Below are positions 9,895 to 20,300 of a DNA stretch of 64,000 bases, piece after piece. This stretch comes from Kappaphycus alvarezii. Lineage: Eukaryota > Rhodophyta > Florideophyceae > Gigartinales > Solieriaceae. Every line of letters begins with the position of its first letter. Position 1 is the stretch's first letter. The notes under the pieces are model-generated. The model worked only from the letters and a program-made list of their open reading frames with translations. It was not told the origin of the DNA and did not search any database. A program made the translations under genes and the position numbers. The stretch lies in contig NADL03000626.1 of the NCBI GenBank assembly GCA_002205965.3, positions 558,001-622,000 on the forward strand. Reading direction: 5' to 3'.

Positions 9895-12590
9895 GAACTT
9901 GTTCAAGTTTCAACAAAAGGGATTATATTCCGATAGAGATTACGACATGGAAAGTGACATGGGCGCAGTATGGCTTCACGTTTGATATGGCAACATCTCG
10001 CAGCCGAATAAGGTTTTGCAATACTGTACAGTACCGTGGCATATGAGGTGGTACACGGTCGTGAATAGCTGCATTGCTGTACTCTACCTGTTATGCATTC
10101 TCATCTTGTCCTTTGACGCATCGGAGGAAAATGGCAACATGCCCATCTACGGTAGCATACCAAATTGCTGCTATGCAATCCGTTTTCGCGAGGTAAAACG
10201 AAACATGACAGCGTTTCAAGACACCGATGTGTTTGAATCCCAACGTAGGGTTCTGTAAACTCCGCATAGTCCAACCGTCTGGAATGATCTTCACGAAAAT
10301 AACTTTTTCAGCTGATGTGCGGTATGTCCCATGGGTAGCATACAACTGTAAAGCATTTGCCACTAGCAGAGCAAACAATGGACCAAAAGTCCTGACCCTT
10401 ACTATATTTTTTTGCAATGTCCACAGACTCTTTTTCAGTAGGCGGGCAGTTGGGGTTATTAGAGATCAAGTTGATGTCTGACGGAAGGACCCCTTTGGAA
10501 TCCTCCCTCTTGGCACTGATCTTATCACCATGTTGAGTAAATCTGCCCCACTTACTGTCCTGTACAGTGCTGTGGATAACGTTGCTATGAGAATTATTCC
10601 AAAAATTACATCGACAGTCGATGGCTCCCCATACTTTTTTCTGTTTGGTTGGTGTGACAGTTGAGCTTGAATCTTAACTGCTTTTCTGAATTGTGTTTAC
10701 TACAGTATAAACAACCAACCTCTAGATTTCCTGATTCTCAACATACTGTGCTGCAGGCAGGCCAGTCGACAAGCCGGAATGACACTGCATGAAGTTATCC
10801 TGTTAACTCCACGATGACAGCCCAAGTGGTGCTCAAATAAGTAGGCACGGTATGAATTGAATAATGTTGATCTCGTTTACATTTCGATAGATCAACACCC
10901 AAACCGCCTATGTTGACTTGAACGGGACATCTCTCCACAGTCTTGCCCACAAGCGTTACTGGACCCGAGTCACACTTTAGTAAATCCGCTGTACCCAAAA
11001 ATCAGGGCTAAGAAAAACGCTGAAACCATTTGCCATCTTGTTGTCAAGGTACGAAGCAATATCCATAACGCACAAAAAAGGCACAATGTACCGCAGGACA
11101 CCACCTGCCTCTTGTGTACGTAATCATCCAGCGAGTGGCTTCGTGGTGCATTTAAATTTAATCATTTTACACCATCATGCAATAAAATCACCAACGCCAT
11201 TTACAGCTTATACAGTACCCTACCGTTGGTATGTGGCTGGCAATGTGCCCGCGTTGCCGCTTGTATACCAACCGACAGCATGAATTCAAGCATGATTTAC
11301 ATGTCCGTCCATGCCCTTTCGATGTGCCAGAGAGGAGATTCGGAGAACCGTCCGAGTCAAGCGTTGGTATCTCGGATGATTCTTGTTTAGAATATCCTCA
11401 GCTGGTTCGATGCAGTTTCTGAAAAACCTTGCATCTGGTTGCCGGCGACTGCAAGGGGACAGGTGGCAATGCAAGCTGTCAACGGTCGTCAACGGTGTCG
11501 ATTCGTTGGTGTTTTCAACAGGTTTCACTTTGCCCTTTTCCCTTTTATATACTATACATTGCAAAACCACACGCGGGGAGTTACGCAAGTCTAATTGCAG
11601 AGCGAGAAAAACTGTCGACGTAGGGAGAGGAGAGCGTGGGAAAAAAATCCGGTATGTGAGAAACAGTTCACGGTTTAACAAGGGACGGAGACGTAGCATG
11701 CAAAATTTGCAGGCATAGATGGTGGAGGGGAGTGACGAGGGAAGATGTAGGAATGTTTCGGTGGGGTGGATTGGATGGTGACAAGATGCATTGGAATTGG
11801 AATGGGTGCGTGGAGGGAGCAGTGGTTGGGTGATTTTTCGTGTGGTGTTTGTGTGGTGGTATGTGGTAGCAGCGATTGAGATATGGTAGGGTGTTTCAGG
11901 TTTTGACGTTTGTATTGGGTATTTTAGGCGGACGCGGATTGGTTGATACCATGATAATAAGGGAAATGAGGTGAGGTTCGAGTAGACAGAGGGGAATGGA
12001 TGACGAGGATGTAGGTGGAAGTTGTGGCACGCAGTGGTTGACTCTGGGGATGGAGATTGTTTGATGTAAAGCCATGTAGGAAACGGAACGGAGGTTTTAA
12101 AAATAGTTTGGAGACAAGTGAAAGAATCACGGGCGGTTGCAGTGTAGGGCAAGGAGATGATTGGGTAGTCGTTCGATTGGGGAAAGAGAATGGTCTTCAG
12201 GGAGCAGAGTGTTGAGTTGTTGCGGAGTGTGTCCTGGTAACACGGTCGTGGGCTTTGGCAAGTTGTTGGATGAGTTAGATGAGAAGGAAAGATAGTTGTT
12301 AAAGATGGCAGTTTCCTGGTGAGAGCTGAGGCAGCGGATTGGTTTACAGGATAAGCTTTGTTTTACATAAAGACATGATGACAATTCATGCTCCGCAAGG
12401 GCTTTTTACAAAATAATAAAGTAGAGACGGGGACAGTGATAGAATGCAAGAGATAAAGTACTCAAATGGGTTTGAAACGGCAGCGAAAACAAGGTTGTCG
12501 GCTAGGGCATTTGTGCAGGCTCTGCTGCGCCCCGTACAGCGAAATTTGAGCCCTGCCCTAGCCCCAAAAAGCAACTTGACGCACAGCACC

Positions 12591-12645
12591 GTACTGTACA
12601 GTACTGAAAGTGTGTGTAGTACAGTACAGTACAGTACAGTACAGT
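12591..12645. repeat. TACAGTA tandem palindromic words
   Basis: GTACTGTACAGTACT at 12591-12605, then a pure five-base ACAGT tandem at about 12617-12645 (AGTACAGTACAGTACAGTAC and on). This is the most regular of the clusters and behaves like a short microsatellite. Confidence 0.85.
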
Positions 12646-12937
12646 GCAGTCGAGTAATTTATGCAAACCAGTGTGAGTGCTGCGATGAGATGCTGCCATT
12701 CGAGAGTGCAGGTAAAGGAACATGAAGGGTTGCCATTTCAGTTTGTGCAGCGGCACTAGCATATTGTACGGCAGATACTGTACAGAACAGGACAAGAGAT
12801 ATCGTGTCGTGCTTTAAGATTCGACATATCCTATTTCAGCAGTATTTCTACGCAAACTCTAATTTAAAGAAAAAAGTTGCCTAGGAAACGGCAGTTGGCG
12901 ACAATGTCGTTGCCATTGACAGCGCTCAAGTGGGCAC

Positions 12938-12976
12938 TACTGTACTGTACAGTAAAGTAAAGTACGGTACAGTGTA
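12938..12976. repeat. TACTGTA/TACAGTA word cluster
   Basis: The run CTACTGTACTGTACAGTAAA is followed by GTAAAGTACGGTACAGTG. Single words occur nearby at about 12775, 13090 and 13362. Confidence 0.75.
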
Positions 12977-13412
12977 GGATTGCATGGACTGTGCATACAG
13001 CAGGGCGCTGCTCTGCTGCGAATGCAGATTGCCTACTGTTCTGCGGCACTGCCGCAGCGCATTGATTGCAACTCAATACGTACAGCATCTACTGTACAAA
13101 AACTTGTAATATCAGAAAATACGACTACATCATTCGAGTACAAATGACTGTCGGGTATTCGAGCAGATACCGTCTTTACATATGTCACCACAAATGTGCA
13201 AGTGTTTTGAATGATGTCAACAATAACTTTCATCAACTTGAATAATACCTTTACGCACAATGGACAACTTCCTATCTCCCCAGATTTCCTTGCGTACAAC
13301 GTGTTGTGTCATTGCCATGCTTTTGGCATTGATTCCACCGCCCATAGGAACCATATACTGTACATATCTCTCTCCAAATCTACCGTCCTAAGCTACTAGC
13401 AATTGTGCTTGC

Positions 13413-13456
13413 TGCACTGCACTGCACTGTACAGTACAGTACATGTACATTGCAGT
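13413..13456. repeat. TACAGTA/TGCACTG word cluster
   Basis: The run goes from CTGCACTGCACTGCACTG into TACAGTACAGTACATGTACA. It is followed by three near-copies of a GGAATACC/GGAATTCC phrase (13458-13500), a second local repeat. Confidence 0.75.
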
Positions 13457-14169
13457 GGGAATTCCAATGCGCTATTGGAATACCGCATTGGAATACCGTA
13501 TCTGCAAGGAGTCAGGATTGGAGATTGAGCCGCAGCCTGCAACGGTTGCCTACCGACAAAGTGACCTGTAATTGCTGTAAGAGCTTCATATGCCAAGCTT
13601 TGTCGTGAAAACTCTGTGTGGATCTAGCTCGACAAAAGAGTTTTCGATGGTGCACAACAAGATACGGTAACGGTACGACTAGTTGAAAAGTGTACGCAGA
13701 GTAAACAAACCAGTAGCAACAGGATCCATAACGAAGAATGAATTACGTACAATGCTTTAGACAAAACATTGCAAATACTGTAATGCAATTCAGGGGAGAC
13801 ACTTGTGACCCTTGTGATACTCCATAGCTATTTTATACACGTAGGGACTGACGTGACAGATAAAGGGCTCTGGTCACGGGATCTGTTTTTGAATAGGCCA
13901 CTGTAGGGACATGATTCTTAGCGTCGGCCATATGATTGCTTTATGATAGTGAAATCCTCGTGAGAGCACACCATGTTATTTTTTTTAAACAATTTTTTTT
14001 TCATATATGACGAGGCCTACCACTGTCACGATGTCTCGTTAAACGTGTCTCGGTTCGACGCTTGTAGTCTCCGCAGGAGCAAGCCAGCACGATGGTGTCA
14101 CTCTCCACAATGATCTTCATCCATTGCCACAATATATCAATGTCATGCTTTACGCGCTTCTTCGCCGGA

Positions 14170-14901
14170 TACGTCAAACCTACTTCCTCTTCACACAGAA
14201 TAATAAAAAGAACAATACACCACGTCTTCCGATGATCCCGTCATCGCGTCATCGAATCCCATCACCGACAAACACTTCTTGACGAGACACGAAACAAGAA
14301 AAGAAGAAGAGACCATCCCACACACGAAAAGCTATGCTTTGGCAATTTGCCTGAATCTACCTTTCACCCGGCCCCCTCTTCCTTGCCTGGCCCACTCATT
14401 ACCTCCCACATCTTCAATCTCCCCTCCAATTCGTTCAAACCCCGTTTCTGCCACATCATCAACCCCTCCCTCCCGCCCCATTGCGCCATATCATCTCTTT
14501 CCGCTCCTTCCTTTCTCCCTTTCCCTATCCGCCTCCAACCCTTCACCCGCTACACTCACTCCACCAATCCCTTCCCCATATTCTCCACCTCTAAACATTC
14601 CCTAATCCCATTACGACTTTTTGCACCCTCCACATATCTTCATTATTTTCCGCATCCACAGACTCCGCCCCACCGACCACAGCCTCTCTCCCATCCTCCG
14701 CATTTCTACTAAACAAGGGGGCCCATCCGATTTCCCTCCGCACTACATCAATACCAACTTCCCGCTTACCTTCTACCGTCCCCAACTACACCCCAGCCCC
14801 CACCGATTCCCACCTCTGCTTACCCCATCTCTCCCGCTCCTCTCCATCACATCGTTGCCACTACTGTACCTTCTAACAACTACTCAACCCCTCAACTTAC
14901 C
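14170..14901 (+). other. G-poor, pyrimidine-rich leader of the zinc-finger gene
   Basis: From about 14340 to 14900 the plus strand is almost devoid of G and consists of C/T/A-rich runs; the bias continues through the N-terminal coding part to about 15400. Open frames here (for example 14347-14712) are Ser/Pro/His-rich artefacts of that composition. I interpret it as 5' leader/promoter; no TATA box is evident. Confidence 0.4.
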
Positions 14902-16494
14902 ATGGATGCCGCACTCCTCGGATTCCTCGAAGAAGACAATGCATCATCCTTCGTCCCATCTGTCAACCAGCATTCAGAACTGGAATTCCTCTTCTCCTCC
15001 CCCACAACAGTAATCAACGACGAGTCACTCCGCGCAACCCTTCCACCCGCCCCCTCCCAGCACCATCTGCCCCGCTCCACCCACCCTCTGCACCCCTCCC
15101 GTCACAACCCCGCACCACTTCCACCCCCGCCATGACCTCCCACACATCGATCCCATGGTCGATGATCCCTCACTCCGCCACACCAATTCCTCCATCAACA
15201 CAACTCCCTTCGACACCCCCTTGCAACCTCATCCCCAAATTCCCTCTCCACTCAACCCGAGACCAGACTCTCTAACTCTCCCAACAACCTCATCCCAATC
15301 GCAGGCCCCATCGCAAACCCCATTCCTCTTGCAAGCCCTTACAATTTTACACCCCGCCCCACCTCCGAGCACACAATCTCCAGAGTTGGCAAAAAGCGTC
15401 CTCTCTCCGTAATGAAGTCTCTGGCAAAGAAGAACGCGCCAAAGGCATCCCTCACGGACGACGAACTCCTCAAAATCGGTGCCATGTCCGAACCAGAGCA
15501 CTGCCTCGCCGAATCCCGAGAACTCTACGAAAAGCTCGTGGATTTCAAAAACTGTCTCGGCAAGTACGGCTACCGCATGTCCGCCCTGTACGTAGACTCT
15601 GTTCCCCCCACCCAAAGCCTCGATGTAGACTCCTCACCCTTCGACTTTGTTATCAACAAGGACTCCGACAAGCCGACCGCCAAGACCGAACCCAGCACTG
15701 CAAACGCACCCACCGGTGACGCGTCGGTGGAAGTGGACGTTGCCATGCACCCTCAATCACCCGCCACATTCTCTACAAGCGATACGTCGCTGTTACGAAA
15801 CGACGCCATCTCGCGTACAACGCGACCGCGGAAAAGATCACGGGTGTTTCATAAAGGGGAGAGCAATTCTCATGGCGCACGACGAATCAAGTGCGCAGTG
15901 TGCTGCAAAAAGATGGCGGATACGACCAACCTGGTGAGACATTTTCGACACACGCATCAGGAACTCAAGCCGTTTCAGTGCCCGAAATGCGGGGGGCATT
16001 ACTCATCGGAGGGTACTCTATGGCATCACATTAGCAACGTGCACACAGATCGGCCTCGAACTCACAAGTGTGAATTCTGCGACGCGTCGTATGACTCGTG
16101 TGGGCAAAGACGCGGCATGTACATGGAACGCATCACACCAACAAGCCGCTGTACCCGTGCCCGTTCAAGGGGTGCAAGCGGACGTTTGTATTCCCCACAC
16201 CTGGAGGCACATGCTCAGTCGGAACATAATGGGTTTCGGCCGTTCCAATGTCGGGAATGCTCCAAGGCGTTTTCCAGTGCAAATGGACTGGTACGACATT
16301 GTCGGGAGGTGCATCGAAGGGAGAAGGCGTACACGTGTCCGTTGTGTCAGTCTGGGCTTACGAAAAGGTGCCACTTGAAAAGGCACCTGTTGAATGTGCA
16401 CCACATGGACGTGGCGGCTGTCGATGAGGAGATGAAGAAGCATCCGAATCCGGCTGATATTCCGTCCGTGGTGCAGCCGAGATTTACAATATAA
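14902..16494 (+). CDS. C2H2 zinc-finger protein (TFIIIA-like finger spacing)
   Basis: Probable nuclear DNA- or RNA-binding protein with several classical C2H2 fingers. The start at 14902 has a strong context (TTACCATGG) and opens an acidic N-terminus (MDAALLGFLEEDN). The same frame is closed by TGA at 15133 and again near 15163, then stays open from about 15166 to the TAA at 16494. A small intron or an indel pair near 15.10-15.27 kb must be assumed if both parts are one gene; otherwise translation starts at 15412. Fingers in order: CAVCCKKMADTTNLVRHF.., CPKCGGHYSSEGTLWHHI.., CEFCDASYDSCG (broken), CRECSKAFSSANGLVRHC.., CPLCQSGLTKRCHLKRHL... Between the broken finger and HLEAHAQSEH, the next frame encodes a finger remainder and a CPFKGCKRTF finger, so a pair of compensating frameshifts (about 16105 and 16195) hides two fingers. 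Basic stretch TTRPRKRSR upstream could be an NLS. It converges with the large minus-strand gene. Confidence 0.65.
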
Positions 16495-16533
16495 TCAAGC
16501 AAGCTATTTTTCGAGATTTTATGAGTCTTTGAG

Positions 16534-16727
16534 TACAGTAGTTTTGTACAGTACTGTACAGTAGTATTCTGTACTGCATTAGCGCTTGTACAGAGAGATA
16601 CTATCATCAGAAGATGCGAAATTGACCTGGCAGAGGGCAGATTTCGTCACCATGCAGGTGCGTACAGTAGCTACAACGCCACTGCGCTCATAACGGTGCA
16701 GTACAAGAATAAAGTACAGTACTGTAA
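16534..16727. repeat. TACTGTA/TACAGTA words after the zinc-finger gene
   Basis: GTACAGTAGTTTTGTACAGT runs into ACTGTACAGTAGTATTCTGT just 40-80 bases past the stop codon; further words occur at about 16661 and 16711-16727. They lie in the 3' flank or 3' UTR. Confidence 0.75.
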
Positions 16728-16859
16728 TGCTCTCCTACTACTACTCTTCCGTTGATGCCCCATCTAATACCCGCTCACCCTTTAGATATCTCGCCCACCA
16801 TCGATTTATCGTCCATTTCTCACCCTCGGGTGAACAAACCCGTGCCTCATCCTTCGGCG

Positions 16860-17096
16860 CTGTACGCACCGGCAGCTATCGCTGCTTCCCGTCACAATCT
16901 CCACCCTCGGCGCCTGGCATCCACACACCTTTTCCCTCGTCACGGAGGTGGCACGCTCAGTCGCTAATCGTGCCAAGGACCAATTCCCCAAGGTCCGCGA
17001 CACACTCTTACGGCGGCATTCTGCGTGAATGGTGGTGTCGAACGCCCATGTCTGCTGACAAGGCTCGCAGCAACGTTTTAGTCGCCGTTTCATAGC
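16860..17096 (+). mobile_element. LINE 3'-end fragment (C-terminal tail of ORF2)
   Basis: The plus strand reads LLPVTISTLGAWHPHTFSL, then VTEVARSVANRAKDQFPKVR and DTLLRRHSA, then a TGA, followed by a decayed hydrophobic tail. This matches, almost position for position, the protein read from the minus strand at 38.93-38.70 kb (LVPVPIPTLGGWHP.., TEVARSVASRAMDQYSKVR). It lies in the 850-base gap between the two convergent host genes, so it is a 5'-truncated insertion there. Confidence 0.6.
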
Positions 17097-17345
17097 ACAC
17101 CCATTTTCACCGTAGTGTTTCCTCCGCCGCCGCTACACTGCGCAGGCTCATGGGAATTTCACCCTATGTTCCACTCGCAGTAAACTAACCCATAGCTTTC
17201 CCCAACCCATTCAAGTAATCCCAAAGCTTTCCCCATACCCAACTACCTATCGCTCTGCCAAACATATTCTCACTTTACATGTACGGATGTACGGTGTTCA
17301 AAGCATACCACATCCTAATTCGTCAACAACTATTTCACATACTGG

Positions 17346-20300
17346 TTATTCACTCCTTTCCAAATACTCCTGCATCTCGGCTACAAACTTCCTAGTCCTG
17401 TCCCCACCATCGCCCTCGTTCTTCCTGTCATCAATCTCACTGTTTTGACTTAAAGCTTTCAGAAACGTTTCATCGTTATGCACCTCCCGAATGTACAACT
17501 CCCATCGCTCATTAACCATGTCCCAAACTCTTGCCCAAACTTCTCGTCGCTACCTATATGCACTCGCAACATATTCAACCAATGCTCCCCTTTCCAAGTA
17601 ACATATCTCTTTTCATGGCACGGTTAACAAGGTCTGCAAACGCAATCAATCGAAGCAGCAAATCCTTCTTCAGTACTCCGTCTCGCAGTCCTCGACCCAA
17701 AAACAACCCTGCATACGACTCCCAAGTTTTCATAGGTTTGAGAATCAGCCCAGACGCAATGTAATACGTTATATCTCCAACCTCCTCTTCTTTCAAAAAC
17801 TTATCAAGCGCAGCCTCTTGCGTCTCAATGTTCTTGCTGTCCGTTCCATGACTTCCACTCTTACTCTCCCCCGCAGGTGACAGTTGCAACAAGTAAATGG
17901 CAAGCGACACCATGCTTGGAATCAAGCAAGCATTCGAATGTGGACCTCCGCCCTTTGCATGTTCTGAGAAGACCCCTGCACTACCGTTTGCAAACCGCAA
18001 CAAGCTCCTCCCTAGATCGTACGTCACAGCCTTCGAGTTAGGTAAGCTCGTCCGCGCCAACGAAGAAAGCCGAGAAAAGTAGTTCTCAACGGCAGCAGAA
18101 TAGCTTCCCGTGCCTGTTTCAGAGATGCTTGGTCAGCATTTGATGATCCCACTTTGCAAATAATGGGCGGTATCACCGGGAACAAATTGTTGCACTTCGT
18201 ATGGGAATTCCGCAAAAATGCTCCGTCCCATTCATCTCTACGAGAACTTCGATCTGCTCTTGATGCTTCTTTGTGGCAGGACATATGAATTGCATTCAAG
18301 TGGGTAACCGTCGTGTAACATGAATTTGTCCCAGATCGTGATGACATCCCACTTTGACCTCGACCTCTCCCAGATGAAAACAACTCCAGTTCGACATGTC
18401 CTGCAACCCCTTGGCCCAGACCACCACCATTTTCATCTGACTGTGAACCGACAGCAGCGTGTGGACCAGCCGAAAGATCAAGGGGAACTTTGCGACAGTA
18501 CACATAGAAACATAACGCTTCTTCGGCCTACATCGAAAACCATCCCCACAAACAACACACGATGGGCCTTCCTCATCCAAAACATCTTGCATAAAGTCCA
18601 GAATGGTAGGCTCGTCCTTAGAAGTTGAACTTCTAGTCTCATTTTGCTCAACCATCTCATGGGAAGCTATCGTCAACTTCGTCAACCCCGCTTCCCGGAG
18701 AATGTTCATTCTCGATGCTTTTGCTGCCTCACGCCGGGCCTTCTTAATAGCTTCCCGCTCTGCATCAATTTCAGATCTTATATCAGAATCTTTCGCCATC
18801 GCCTCGAGAAGCTCCTCAGTCGTAGTCCCAATTGCATTTCCGGACACAGCCATTTCTAATTGACACAGCACTGGAATGATATTGTTTTCTTCTCTGAATA
18901 TCGTTCTCAGCAGACCCCGTGCTGCCTGCTGCCTCTGCCTTGATTCCAGGAACAGACTTAATCCAGTTATTAATCGCAGCACAAGCGGCGGACCTGCATA
19001 TTCTAGGGAACTTTCCCATTGAGACTTGTGTGAATTTCTGGGCGTTGGAAACTTCGCCACAACGTACTCCACCGCCTTCCTTCCAACACCAGCCAAAATT
19101 GTTTGCTCTGCAAACTTATCTCCTCGCAAGTCATGGGGTGTTGCCAGCAAGACAGTACCTAGCTGTTTCGCTTTTCGTTGGGCGTCGTCACTAGTGTCAA
19201 TTGAATCCCAGGAAAAATGGAAATACTCCAGAGCAATATCAATGGCCCCAGGAACACCTTGTATAAGAAAAGGAAGCAAGTGCAATATAGAATGCTCTGC
19301 TTTCGGAGATGTGATTGACGATAGACGCCCTAAAAACACCTGAACTCTTGACATAACCTCCTCGGGATCATGCAGAGACAAGTCCACGGTCTCAGGCGTC
19401 TTTGAAGCGTGGTTTTCAAGTTCCTTTTGTTGCTGTGCAAGGATTTGTTCTGCAGCAATCAGTAGGGATTCTGCAGAGATAACTGCGGTTGGGCTCCCTT
19501 GAGCGTGCTCAAACGCAGAAGCAGCGCAGTCCAATAATGTCCTTACTGCATCTGGACTTTTTGCGAGCAGGGTCCTGTTTCTCGCTACCTCACAAGAAGC
19601 TCGAAGCAGTCTTAATGCCGGAACCCTCACTGCAGTACCGGCATCATCACCCCATGACCCAACAATTGATAACAAGTCAAAGAGGACATCGAAGCCGCCA
19701 ACCTCCCCAAACACTACAGTATCACCGTACAATTCTTCGGAATCCTGCTCATCGCTGCTTTCTGCGGAACAGAGTCAAAAATGGGCTCCGTCGCCTCTCC
19801 ATCTAAGCCTGACAGGCGATAAATGACAACCATGGGAGGATCTGCGCGTGTGTCTAGTCTTGCGTCTTCATCGAAACTTTCCCGGTCCGAATTCACTCGC
19901 CTAAAGGTAAGTATCGCGCTCCTGATGTTTCCTTGTCGCCCAGATCCCGCATTTCCTCTCGACATGGAGTGAGAAGAACGGCGTAGTCCAAAAGGTCTGG
20001 AGATCTGTGTCTGCTGCATAGTTGATGCCATTGATGCTGCTGTGGACCCACGCCACAGATGATCGTACACTGCCATAATTGGCAAATCAAGCTTGACAAG
20101 ATTACCAGCAACTAAAAGCTCCATGGCAAAATCATCCTCTAGAAGACCAGGTAAATCCAAATCCTTGCAGATCTTATTCTTGACGTCTCGCATCAGTGGA
20201 CCGTCAAATGACGACGACGGATACGGATTCCTTGTCATGCTCCCTCGAATGAACTCTTCCTGTGTCGGAGCCTTATTTAGCGAGAGGTAACAAATTGGCT

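Larger units (their letters stand above)
8713..14170. other. Long gene-free region carrying palindromic word clusters
   Basis: No gene could be supported in about 5.4 kb. A 288-codon minus frame at 12152-11286 is His/Pro/Ser/Thr-rich, lacks motifs and mirrors a pyrimidine-biased stretch, so it is not called. The distinctive content is the repeated short word TACTGTA/TACAGTA and its palindromic concatenations (listed separately). The stretch 11.7-12.3 kb is strongly G-rich on the plus strand. Confidence 0.4.

Noticed and set aside
11286-12152. 288-codon minus-strand open frame
   Set aside because: Its His/Thr/Ser/Pro-rich, motif-free translation follows the local pyrimidine bias; no supporting homology or start context.
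14347-14712. 121-codon plus-strand frame upstream of the zinc-finger gene
   Set aside because: Compositional artefact of the G-poor leader, overlapped by similar frames in other phases.
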